DNA of 64,000 bases from Verticillium longisporum. Its lineage: Eukaryota > Ascomycota > Sordariomycetes > Glomerellales > Plectosphaerellaceae. A model generated the notes under the pieces. The model was not told where the DNA came from. It saw nothing but the letters and a program-made list of their open reading frames with translations, and ran no database searches. Of the stretch, positions 34,243 to 44,971 are shown one piece after another. The translations under genes and the position numbers were made by a program. Each line of letters opens with the position of its first letter. The first letter of the stretch is position 1. Location: positions 6,076,001-6,140,000 of the forward strand of contig JAETXT010000004.1 of NCBI GenBank assembly GCA_019188255.1, written 5' to 3'.

Positions 34243-37200
34243 ATGGCCGCAAACATGCAACAAATGGCGGGCGGGCCTGGCATGGTGCCCCGACAACGGC
34301 CACAGCAGCCGTCCCAAGCCCAGATGAACGAGTTCCTCTTCGCCCGCCTGTCCCGCGATTACGATTCGCGCCCGTGGACCGGCTGGCAGGGCCAAGAGCC
34401 CCGGGAAAATATACTCAAGGAGCGCTTGGTCAAGTCTCATGCTTTGTGCGTACTGTTCCTCCTCCCATTCACCGTTTAAACCGCCATTGTTCAATGTCGT
34501 TTCACCTGGGCAGGACTGACTTTTACTGCCTTTTCAGAGTTACTAACATCGCACTTTCCAACGCCCCCAACGTCAACTTTGTCAAAGCAGCTGAGCTCGG
34601 TCTCAACTTTGAGAGAGAAACCTTCACAACCTCAATCGACAAGGTTCGCTGAGCGCCATCTTCACCCCCCAAACTCAAGATGAATCACTGACACGCGGTT
34701 TGCAGGAAACGTACGCGAACACAATGAGCGCCAAGTCAATTATGTTCTTCAAGAGACGGCAAGATAACGAGTCAAATCTCCATAACAACCTTCAAGCCCA
34801 AGCACAGGCTCAAGCTCAGGCCCAAGCCCAAGCCCAGGCCCAACAACAGCAGCAACAGCTGCTGATGAACCAAAACGTGCAGGCAATGCAGAATCGGATG
34901 GGTCAAACCATGGGGCAGAATCCTCAGCAAGGCTTCCAACACCTGCAGTACCCCATGCAGGCTTCTCAGATCCCCCAGCAGCCCGGCATGGGCATGGGCA
35001 TGGGCAACGGTGGTGCACAGCCAGTCGGTCCACAGCAACAAATGTTCCAGATGCCAAACGGTCAAGGACAGCCTCCGAACATGATGCAGAACCAAACACC
35101 GAACGGAATGCCACAAGAGCAAGCCAAGATTGCCGCAGAGTACTGCAGACTTATGATGACGGCCACACCGCAGGCCAAGGAGCAGGCGCGAAGCATTGTC
35201 CAGAACAAATGGCCCGATCGATATGCCCTGTGCCAGCAGAAAGGACAAGATGCTGCCGAGTGGCTCTTCACACAACAGGCCATTAGCAATGTCGCCAAAG
35301 CGAATGCCGCGCAGCGTGCGCAGGCTGGAGGCATGCCGCCAAATGCCAATGCCGCTGGACATCCCATGATGCAAGCCGGAAGAGGCCAGATGAACCCAGG
35401 CATGATGACCCCTGGCGTGGCCCAGCAGGGCGTGACCGCTGGAGGCGACATTGTTCAATTCAGTTCAAACATGGAGAGCATCATGAACCAGCAAAAGGCC
35501 GGAATACTCGCTCAAGAGCAGGGTCAGATGGTCGTTCCTGCCAATACTGGTCCAGCCCGCAACGCCACTCCCCAACCGCATGCTGGCGCTCAAGGACAGC
35601 AGGGTCCAAACCAGACGCCACGGCCGCAACATGCCCAGCAAGCTCAGCAGCAGCAACCACCCTTCAACATGCAGCAGGCTCAGCAGCAGGCAATGGCGCA
35701 ACAGCAGGCCCAGCAGCGAGCGCAGCAACAGGCCCGTCAGTTGCAAGGTCAGCCGAACGGGCTTGGCGGCGGCATTCCCCCTCGCAAAGTCCAGGCATGA
35801 ACACACTCAACACCCCCATGCGACGACCACCGAGCGCGATGAATGCTCCGGATGGGCAGCAGGGACCCCAAGGAAATGGCCCTTTCACGGGCACCCTCGA
35901 CCCGCGCTTCAACCAAGGCAATCAACGACCGATGGGCCCCGGTGCGAACAACATGACTCCCCAGATGCTGACGCACTTTTTGGCAAGCATGTCAGCAGAA
36001 CAACGCCAAAAGCTGAATGGAATGCCACCCCAGCAGTTGAGTGAGATTATGAACAGGTGGCAAGAGTCGCAGCGACAAAAGCAGCAGCTGCAGGCCATGG
36101 CGCAAGCTGGCAAGGCCCCCGGTCAGATGCAGAACCGTCCTGGGCAGCCCGGTCAGTTCAACCAGCAGAATGGTGTCAACGGTATGGGTATGCCCAACGG
36201 CGGTGGGCAACAGACCCCTGGCGGTGGCCCAGGCAGCGCCCAGATGCTTGCTGCGCAGCAAGCGATGCTCGCGCGCGTCCGTCAGAACCAGCCCATCACT
36301 CCCCAACAACAGAACGCCATGGACAGCATGGAAGTACCGCCGCAGGTGCTCATGGGCTTTACTAATCAGTTCCGCCTCAACCCCGAGGTGCGCAAATGGC
36401 GGGAGCTCAAGATCTGGATGGGACAGAACCAAGTTCCTCAGCAGACGATGGAGCAGGTGGAGAAGTACCAGCGTCAGCAATTCGCAGGCCATATGCAGAA
36501 GCAAATGGAGCGTAGGACGCTCCAGGCGCAGCAGCAGCAGCAGCAACATCAACAGCAACAGCAACAGCAGCAGCAGCAACAACAGCAGCTGATGCAGCAG
36601 CAGCAACATCAATTGCAACAGCAGCCGCAGATGATGCAGCAGCCTCAACCCCCTCAGCAACAACCACCCCAGCAGCAGGGCGGCATGCCACCAGGTGCTG
36701 GTCCCAATCAGGCTATGCCGCCGAACCAAAGGCCTGGCATGCCCAACATGATGAACTTTCCTCCAAACCTGATGCATGTTACGCCTGAGCACATCAAGGA
36801 GATCCGAGACAAGCAGCCCAAGGCGGCGAACTTGCCAGACGACCAGATTCGGAGATTCATCATTACTCAGCGCCAGCGACAACACCAGGAGATGGTGTTG
36901 CGCCAGCAGCAACAGCAGAATGCCATGGTGGCTTCACGCTCGACCCCAGGCATGCCTGGTCCCGGACCACAGCAGCAGCCCGGCCAGGGTATGCAGGGAC
37001 CAGGTGTTCCTGCAACCGCGACACAGCCTCAGAATGTGCAGGCCGCGCAGGCCGCACAGCAACGGCAGCAGAATGCTGCGGCCGAGTCGAAGGCACCTGC
37101 CAGCGCCGCGGCTCGAGCCGCTAATGCTCCCAACGCAAACCGAGCTGGTCCGACCAAGGCTGCACAACCAACCCCGTCCCCTGCAACGGCGCGAAAGAAC

Positions 37201-39003
37201 CTCAAGCGACCCAGCCCTGACGATACGGCCGATGCGGCTCCTGCGACCGCCCAACAGTCAACTCAGGCACCCGGTCCCCAGCGCCAGCAGATGCCTGTAA
37301 AGATGCCGCAGTTCACTCCAGAGCAGCTGGCCTCCATGACACCGGAGCAAAGGGCAAAGCTGGAGCAGCTTAGGAGAGCCCAGTCGCAGTCGCAAGAGAA
37401 CGTCTGGTTTGAGCGTCTCAAGCAGATCGGCCAGGAAGAGCAAAGAAGCGCAGCTCAAGATGTCATGGCCGACATTCCCATGTCAGCCGAGGAGAGACAG
37501 CAGACTCTGTCCAAGCTCCAGTCGACCATGGTTCATATGGGCCGGGTTGGCAAGGTTCTCGGCAAGTGGTTTGCGCACACACGAGATGAGACGAGAGCTC
37601 GCAAGTATTTCAGCATGGTGAGTGCCACGCACCTCTTTCTCTTTGCATTGACAGATGCTAACCAACTCGAAGCGACTGCGCCTTATCAAGCAGTTTGAAG
37701 ATGGCGACCAGATGCAAAGGCCAAAAGACACATTCAGCCTTCGCCAGTCTGAGCTCGACGACGTGGTGAAGCTGTTGGAGAGTATGGTCAAGGACATTAG
37801 CAACAAGCGGGCGCCCGCAGGCGCGCCGCCCCAGGGACAGACTGGCAACCCGACTGCGCCGTTGAGTGCGGCCAACCTGGAGAAGCAGACGCAAGCTCTG
37901 AACAAGATGCACAATCGATCCAACAGCAAGAGTGGCCAGCCGCCAGCCGCACCTACGACGAGCCAGCCGCCGTTCCAGTTCGGTGCCCAATCGCCACATG
38001 GACAGCCAGCCTACGTGGGCAAGCCCACGGTTAACCGAGACAACCTGCAGCTGCCTCCTCGGAAGAAGACCAAGACGGGGACCGAGCACCCGGGGCCTGC
38101 CAACCCAGCCCAGTCCACGCCGACCCCGCAAACCAGCAAGACGTCGTCCTCAGAGGTCAGGCGGCAACCCGAGGACAAAGCACCGCCTCCTGCGCCCCCA
38201 AGCCGGCCTTCCTGTGCAGCGAGCCCGACTGTGAAATGGCCAGCACTGGCTTCCCTTCGGAACAGGCTCGGCAGGCGCACGTTGAGGAGGAGCACGTCAA
38301 GCCGCTCGAGGACCCCATCAAGTTCATGCAAGAGAACCTTGCTGGTTACCTTGGCCTCGACTCGAACGGGCGGATCGTCGCTGACGCGCAGGCGGCGGGC
38401 GCAGTTCCGATCAAGCAGGGACTGACGCCAGTCAGTACGGCGGCGACGCCCATGTCTCGTGACGTTTCGATGCAGCGGACGGCCAGCAAGGTTGGCGGCA
38501 AACTGGCAGTCAAGGGAGCCAATGCGAAGGCCGGGGCCGATAAGGCGGGCGAAGCTGTTGCATCTGGCGCCGTGCCCCAGGCGACGATGGACCCATGGGC
38601 CAACACGGTGGACCCGTCGACGCTGTTCCAGAAGTTTGGTTCTTTTGATTTCGGCATGAATGGGGCCATGACCAACATGAATGTCTACCGGGCGCTGACA
38701 CCAAACGACACGCCCGAGTCGAGCAAGGACAGCGGGCCGTCGGAGCCCAACAGCGAAATATCGGAAAACGCCGGCCTCGACATTGACATTAACTGGCAGA
38801 GCATGGACGCGGACCTGCTGATGGATATCGATAAGATCAACATGGACGGGCTTGAAACGCTGCAAGACGGCGGGATGCAGTTCGACGCGAGCATGTTTGG
38901 CGAGTCAATCTCGATTGAGCAGTACCCGGACTGGGATGACGTGCACGTGGACTTCGACAAGCCGGTGCAGCTTGACGCTAGTCTGTACGGGATGGATGTG
39001 TAG
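34243..39003 (+). CDS. Mediator subunit 15 (Gal11)-like, KIX domain and Gln-rich; two frame breaks
   Basis: Predicted Mediator tail coactivator. Exons 34243-34445, 34538-34643, 34706-37617 and 37673-39003. Introns are 34446-34537, 34644-34705 and 37618-37672 (the last could instead end at 37654). A KIX-like fold spans the first three exons (PWTGWQ..., LVTNIALSNAPNVNFVKAAELG, ANTMSAKSIMFFKRRQ). Then come QA and polyQ tracts, a conserved helical region (SAEERQQTLSKLQSTM...RLRLIKQFEDG) and an acidic Asp-rich C-terminus. Near 38200 the sequence FLCSEPDCEM...HVEEEHV resembles a degenerate C2H2 finger. The frame breaks at C5 runs 35777-35781 and 38195-38199; adding one C to each gives 4,554 nt (1,517 residues). 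As sequenced, the protein would end at 35800. Confidence 0.82.
34790..34862 (+). repeat. Gln-Ala dipeptide repeat in Med15-like CDS
   Basis: Imperfect CARGCY hexanucleotides encode alternating Gln-Ala about eight to nine times, followed by a short polyQ run. The array is in frame, so copy changes alter the activation region length without frameshift. Confidence 0.75.
36528..36650 (+). repeat. polyglutamine CAG/CAA tract in Med15-like CDS
   Basis: Mixed CAG/CAA codons encode a long Gln run interrupted by His, Leu and Met. Interruptions with CAA and CAT reduce pure-repeat length. It is typical of Gal11/Med15 activation regions. Confidence 0.8.
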
Positions 39004-39970
39004 AGCTATGGAACGTTTGTCGTCGGGCATGACGTGTCTGGCCCTGGGGTTCAGTTCTTTTGCTCTCTCTGGGCTTGTGGTTCAAAGGCTGGGTGCATCG
39101 GGGCATCGGGGCATCTGTTTGATTATGTTTTTTTTTCCCGCTCGCGGTTTTGATATACCCCCCCGGAGAAGGATGGAGCAATGGCGGATCGACAGGACGT
39201 ATCGATTGACGAACGGTGGGGAACCGGCAGCATGGGAGCAACAAAGCGCTGGCGTATTCTCGAAGGATGGACAGGGGAGCATGACGAAAAAAAGTTGGAG
39301 GTTTACGGTTCTTGACGGAAACGGACTGGGATTTCCATTTGACATTGTATACGGGGGGCGGGCATAATGCTTGAGCCAACTCTCGGGTCATGACTCTTGT
39401 TTTTTTCGTCTTTTTCTTCCTACTTTTTTCTTTCATCACCAGTCTAGGTAGCCGTGTACACACGGCTCGGAATGATACCCTGTTCTTTTGATACATGATG
39501 GATGGTCAGTGCCATCGATGGCGCGTACTCTATGTTGTGCCATGCCGATGCAAGATGCGAGGATGCCCGTCAGCCGGTGTGGGCACGGTGAGCACGGTGA
39601 GCACGTTGTGACGTGGAAGATCCCGATGCTCGATGTACCATGTACCATGGTCACGGGGGATATGGTACCTTGCAGGACGAGGCCGACGCCAACACCAAAC
39701 GCGTGCCACACTGATGTGACACCCGAAGGCAATATGAAGCTAGCCCGAAGGGGAATCATGTCAATACCGCGTTCGATGGACCCTGAAGGCCAGGGGGGCA
39801 ACGGTAATGCACCAGCCAGCTGTTGATTTCGGGCGTTGGTAGGGTGGGGGTGGGGGTGCGTGGTGGGGGGGGGGGTGCGTGGACGGGGTCATCCGGAGGG
39901 GGTGCATTCCGCCGCGGACTCTTGACGCGACCCAGAACGAACGAGCCAATAAGCGTCCCGCTCGCGGGAT
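39004..39970. other. intergenic, Med15 to Whi5-like gene
   Basis: Holds the Med15 3' flank, GAGCACGGT direct repeats (about 39584-39608), a GTACCAT duplication (about 39634-39652) and a G-rich block with a run of about ten G (about 39840-39884). No gene seen. Confidence 0.4.
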
Positions 39971-40460
39971 GAGGGGGGTGTTTAATCAGCACCCCTTGTC
40001 GGCCCCGTTCGTCTTAACGCGTCGGCCTCTATCTGGCCGGCCGTGTCCGAATCTCGTTCTCTACCTTCACTTCTCTCCCATCACGTCCCAGACTCTCACG
40101 ATACCCTCTGCATCTCTCTCTCCCTCCCTCATCCGCCCCCGAGCTTCAGGAATACATCTTGTTTTGTGGTGCTTTTTGGGGTTGCGTGCACCCAGTCCTG
40201 CTTTATAGCGTCAACACCACGTTTTGTTTATTTGTTGTCTATTTGGAGACAGCCCATCCGTGGTGGGACGCGATTTGAGCCGCGTCCTCTTACCCTACGC
40301 AACCCATTGCTTTTTTTCCTCCTGCACGAGCAGCCCAGTCCACGATCTGCAGCAAAAGGCACCTTGACCCGAAAACTCGGACCCTCGCTCTCTCTCTCAC
40401 ACACACACACACACACAGACATATACAATCAACCCTCTTTCCGCCACGGTCCAGAAAATA
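39971..40460 (+). promoter_or_regulatory. ATG-free leader upstream of Whi5-like gene
   Basis: No ATG occurs between 39971 and 40460. CT-rich sequence (40055-40130) lies in its left half and a (CT)n(AC)n microsatellite (40386-40417) near its right end. The first ATG (aataATGg at 40461) opens the coding frame. Confidence 0.5.
40386..40417. repeat. CT/AC compound microsatellite
   Basis: A (TC)n run passes directly into (AC)n about 45 bp upstream of the Whi5-like start codon. Confidence 0.75.
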
Positions 40461-41555
40461 ATGGACTCTCCGACTAAGAGACGCGCCCTCGCGCCCCTCG
40501 ACGCAAACGCAAGCTCGCCCGGTACCGCCGCCGCCTTCTCCCTCAAGCCTCAGTCCGCGGCACCGGCTCCGGCGCGGTCTCCCTCAAGGCGAGCATGGGC
40601 CTGTTCAGCACCGGCGCCCCGGCGGGCCTGAAGAGGCCGCTGCAGGAGGTCGTGTCCCGCGGTGACGAGAACGGCCCGGCCAAGAAGCTGTGCCAGGACC
40701 CGGCGGCGGCGGCAGCGGCGGAGGAGGAGGAGCGGCCCGCGAGGCGAAGCTTGCCTTCTTCGCCGAGGCGGGAGGCCAGCATTGAGGTATGTTTTTACCT
40801 TTTTTTTTCTACAGCTCGAGACTGCCAAGAGTGACATGAAGCTGACAGGTGGGAAACGGCAGGCCGAGAGGGAAAAGACAGTGATGCCGAAGACGACAGC
40901 AACAACGACGACTGAAGACCCATCACAAGAGCCCCTTCGCACGAGATCCGCCTCCCCGGCCGTCTCGTCCGTCTTTGACGCGAGCATCGTGTCCAACGCC
41001 TACGACGACACGGCCATGACGGACCCCGAGCTGGCGCAGCAGGCTGTTGCTGCGCTGGGGCCGAGGCCGGTGGTGGCGGCGCCCTTGACGCGCGCGCAGG
41101 CGAGAGAGGTTTGTTCTTTTTTTTCCAACAAGAGGAAGAGAGAGATGACGGAGCTAACTTTGTTGTAGAAAGCCCAGATTCTGAGGTTGCGGCTCGGGCT
41201 CGCCAACTACAAGCTCCGCACTGGACAGGCCGACGTGCCGCTCGAGAGGCTGCAGAGGCGGCCTGTGCCGGTGCCTGTTGCCGCCGAGCGGGCGGTGCGA
41301 GAGGCTAGCGTCGACAGCGATGCGACCGTCGAGGCTGAGATGGAGGAGAGAGAGGCCGAGTCGGAGGACGAGGCGGTGGCGGTGGTGAAGCGGGCCGAGA
41401 CCACGCCTGATGTTGCTGCCGCTGCTGCTCAGGTGCCCGAGTCTGCGTCTGATGAGGACGCGAAGGAGACGAAGCCGGCTGGGGGCGTGTCGCTCGGCGG
41501 TGCTGCGACCGGTCTTGTGAGCTTGGCGAGGACTGTGCTGCCGCCTTCGACCTGA
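40461..41555 (+). CDS. Whi5/Nrm1-like G1/S transcription repressor, frame broken
   Basis: Predicted nuclear repressor of SBF/MBF-type G1/S transcription. The diagnostic GTB-like motif is AQILRLRLGLANYKLRTGQ...VPLERLQ, in the third exon. The N-terminus MDSPTKRRALAPLDAN and the LKRPL box are typical of this group's disordered, phosphosite-rich (SP/TP) proteins. Exons: 40461-40786, 40863-41108, 41169-41555. Intron 1 (76 nt, GTATGT donor, GCTGAC branch) has weak alternatives; the first AG would make it only 28 nt. Intron 2 is 41109-41168 (60 nt, GCTAAC branch). The frame shifts between about 40548 and 40595 from ...FSLKPQS to ASMGLFSTG with no splice possibility; one added base gives 960 nt (319 residues). 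Family call rests mainly on the GTB-like motif. Confidence 0.72.
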
Positions 41556-43157
41556 ACTTGAGCTATGCGGGCAAGGCAACAAATTTGTCGATGTTGGGGG
41601 ATCCTGGAAATGGACCCGACATGACAAGAAAGACTCCAAAGAGGGTAGGACTATCTATGTTACACGGCGATCACGGCTGCTTGGGATTTCGAGCTTGGCG
41701 TTCACAAAGAGGACAGACGGGCATGGTAGGGGGGTTGGAGGGGGGTCACTTGAACAAGTCGCAACACACGAAAAGCCGACAACAGGATTTTGCAAGACGA
41801 GGCGAACGTCGTAGAGATAGCCTTCAATCTGGAACAAGTCAAGGCTTATTCGCACCACAAGTCGCACACCACCCTCTCTCTTCCTCTGCGTGGGTTCTCT
41901 CAGAGACTGCCGGAACTCTGGACGTGTCGCGCGTTGGCTCCGCCTTGGAGCGACCGGGGGGGGTTCGCGATGGTCGGGTCTGTGCCCCGTGCCGCGTCGG
42001 ACGGGGGCTAGACAGGCAGACAGGCTGGGCTCGGATGGGGCCGAGGATCCACACCCCACGCGAGGGTCCACTTCTGCAGGAAGCGCGAGCATGTCTGTCG
42101 AGGTGCCGACTTGTGCGGGTTCGTCTACCGTTAATAGTAGAGAGTCTGCAGTCAAGATCAGCTTGTTGGCCGATGTCCGATGGCTGGTGGCCGATGGCTG
42201 GTGGCCGATGTCCGATGGCGTCTCAACCGTGGCGCGAGCATCGTGCAGCACCGTGTCCAGCGTCTGCCATGACGTAGACGAAGCCCCGCGCGCCTCGGTC
42301 TCGGTCTCGCTGACTGTCTCAGGGGCAAGGAGGGTGAACCGCGTCTGCATGTCTGGACGGGGCTCACGCTTTCGAGGGCACGGTGCAGCCTGTTTCTGCT
42401 CGGCGATGCCGTGGCGGCCACGCGGGGTCTTGGTGGCGTGTACGAACAAGATGCCGAGCATGGGCCTGGCGTGCTTGGAAGTGTGTGTGCCGCGTCGGGG
42501 CGGGAGCGGCGAGGGGTCAATCTACTGAAATGTGCATGGCGGAGAGATTGACGCCATGTCTGGGCGGATACTTCCTACACTTGAGTGACTGGCGCGCTGT
42601 GCACATCCGCGCATGGTGGGACTAGGCTGGCAACCTGTTTGCCTACTTGGACATGCAGATGAGTCCCGTCATGTCGTCTGCGAGCATCGGTGTAGGAGAC
42701 CCGCGACTCTCCTATTGTTAGAAGGCTTACAGTCACTCAAGAGTCTCTTTCATCGGCGTCGTGATACAGCCTTTCGCGTTAAGATAGCGTCAGGTGGAAG
42801 GGAGGAAAATAGGGGGACCAAGTACAATATTGCAGTAAGTGCAAAGATGTGCAATGATGAAAAAGATATTTTTTCGGCCACCCGATTTACCCATTCCGAA
42901 ATGCACCACAGTGGTTACTCGACAAGCTTCTCCCCATTCACCCAAGCATGAGCCGGTCACGTTGCTTGCAGACCTGCGACCCGACGGGGGTTGCTTTATG
43001 GAGACTCATAGGGACCACGGCATCTCACGAACTGCCGCATATCAGTGCCATCGGAGCGGGAAACAGATGAACCCGACGAAACGCTCTGTTTCATTTCAAA
43101 TTACCAACCTTTCTATCATGGCAAATCAAACATGGAAAGACACCCAACCGAGAACTC
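41556..43157. other. intergenic, 41.6-43.2 kb
   Basis: The longest frame is a 268-codon ATG-initiated ORF on the minus strand (42461-41655) with low-complexity Ser/Thr/Pro composition and no recognised domain. It overlaps an equally open plus-strand frame, so it is not called as a gene. A local GGCCGATG/TCCGATGG repeat lies at about 42170-42220. Confidence 0.4.
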
Positions 43158-44212
43158 TTATTCGGACGGCCTCTCCTTGGTACTCTCGCTCTGCAAGCCG
43201 CTCTCGACGTTCGCCGCCTCCTTTGTCCGGCCCTCGGACACGACCTTTCCCTCGAAGCCATAGCCCGGGTGTCCGACGAAGAGGGCGCAAGCCGCCAGCA
43301 CGATGAGTCTGCGCATAACAAGTCAGCACACCATGTACGCAACGGAAAGGGCGGGAACGAAACGCACACTCCCTCGAGCCCGATGAAGAGACCTTCGTTG
43401 GTTATCTTGGTCGAGTTTTGGTATCCCTCGCTCAGCTCGTCGACACGGTAGACGCAGCGCACAAAGATGAGGACAATGGCGGCGGCGAGGCCGCCGAAGA
43501 AGACGCTGGCGACGACCAATGGTGCGGCTGGCGTCGGGCTTGACGCTGCGGATGTAGCGCCACATGTAATCGCCAAAGAAGACGCAAAGGCGAAGAGCAG
43601 GACGACCTGCAGGATGAGTCCGGCGAGGGCGACGTCGACACCGATATTGTTGGAGCCGGCCGAGATGGAGGAGATGGCGCCGCCGGCGGCCTGTAGGATG
43701 AGGCAGAGAATATCAGCGGTGATGAAGAAGATCCAGAGGAGGCGGGGTCGGATGCGGGAGATGTCGGGGGCGAAGAAGACGATGGCGCGGGCGAGGGTCA
43801 CGTAGATGGCGGCCGTGAAGAAGACGGGGCCAAAGGTGATGAAGACAATCTGGATGAGGAAGGCGCCGAAGGACCAGGGGTTGTTGTAGAGGAGCACACG
43901 GCCGATGTAGCCGACGACTTCGGCGAGGCATCCGGCGGCCATGAACGAGGCGAACCACCAGGTGCGCCATCGGAAACCCAGATAGACATGGACGAGGAGA
44001 GCAAGAAAGTAGAGGATGATGAACATGATGGAGACGCCGAGGATGGGGCGGTACTGATACACCGTCCACTCGATGGGACAGAGGTCGAGGGTGCAGTTGG
44101 CACCGGGGCCGTACGTGTTGAACATGCCAATGAAGACATACGAGCCGTTGTCGAGGCGGTGGATGTACTGTAGCGGGATATCCCCAAAGTCGGCGGGATT
44201 TGTCGTGGCCAT
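43158..44212 (-). CDS. RTA1-like seven-TM membrane protein, frame disturbed
   Basis: Fungal RTA1/RSB1-family integral membrane protein; members are linked to lipid export and resistance to toxic lipids or azoles. About 331 residues. Exon 1 44212-43368, intron 43367-43309 (59 nt, GTGCGT donor, phase 2), exon 2 43308-43158. The N-terminus has NCTLDLCPIEWTVYQYRP; at least seven hydrophobic segments follow, and the family signature FVRCVYRVDELSEGY and HPGYGFEG near the end are clear. Between about 43588 and 43515 the family-like reading (VFFGDYMWRYIRSVKP) is in a different frame from both sides. One base is missing in the AAA run at 43586-43588 and a compensating change follows. The uncorrected frame stays open with a wrong roughly 20-residue patch. 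Function beyond family is unknown. Confidence 0.82.
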
Positions 44213-44602
44213 GGCGTCTGCCTGTTTGGGGGTGGCTGGTGATTTCTCGATTGACAGGTTCTGGTGATGGTGATAGCTGGTGCAGGCGTTGTGGGAAGGA
44301 AGCTGTCGTGTTGAAGAAGCCAAGCACAGTAAGAGAGACAAGACTCGACGGTTGAGGGAGTTTGGCGGTTTATCTGTAGCTAGGCCAAGCCACATTGAGG
44401 AGGCAGCAACAAAGATAATAAGTATTCTGAAATACCGCTTCAACTTGGTCCAACACGGAACTCAAACGTCTGACCCGCACGCCAGGGTTGCATATTGCAG
44501 TGCATTCGTCATCATACGGCGTGTATTTGCTGACGAGACCTGCAGCCGATGGCTGGCGGCGCACCATGATGCCGTTTTCGATTTCTCAATGCGCATCCTT
44601 GG

Positions 44603-44644
44603 CCTAGGTACCTAGGTAGGTAGGTACGTAGGTACCTAAGGTAT
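44603..44644. repeat. TAGG/GTACC tetranucleotide tract
   Basis: Interleaved CCTAGGTA and GGTACCTA motifs, locally palindromic, in the RTA1-like upstream region. It is the longest example in the window of a motif also found at 52184-52209. Confidence 0.75.
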
Positions 44645-44913
44645 TATCCTTTGACCGCTCGCACTCGCAACCGAGGAGGGGCTGCGCCTGCGCCTGCGCC
44701 AGATCAGCATGGAAGGCACCCTTAGCTGCAGGGTAGGTACGCAAGCTTCTAGGGCTGACGCTACCTGCCTTAGCCAAGCAGTGAGGATCGATCTAAGGGC
44801 ACGACCAACCTACCGCCCTTATGCTCCACAAGGTGGTGTAGAGCAACGAGTACGAGCACAAGCGGCTTCCTTCTGCGACGGTGCTTATTCCGTCGCGCCG
44901 TCGTATCGCGCCT

Positions 44914-44971
44914 GCTTGGGGCCACTGGTCTCAAATCTGCTTGGGGCCATTTGAGACCAGTGGCCCCAAGC
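44914..44971. repeat. 23-bp perfect inverted repeat with 12-nt loop
   Basis: Left arm 44914-44936 (begins GCTTGGGGCC, ends TCTCAAAT) and right arm 44949-44971 are exact reverse complements. The 12-nt spacer itself repeats GCTTGGGGCC from the left arm. It could extrude as a cruciform or fold strongly in RNA. No gene overlaps. Confidence 0.9.

Noticed and set aside
35992..36912. 306-codon Leu-rich frame antisense to the Med15-like polyQ region
   Set aside because: CAG/CAA repeats read as polyLeu on the opposite strand.
41655..42461. 268-codon ATG-initiated minus-strand ORF
   Set aside because: Low-complexity Ser/Thr/Pro composition, partly generated by a local direct repeat, and an equally open frame on the other strand.
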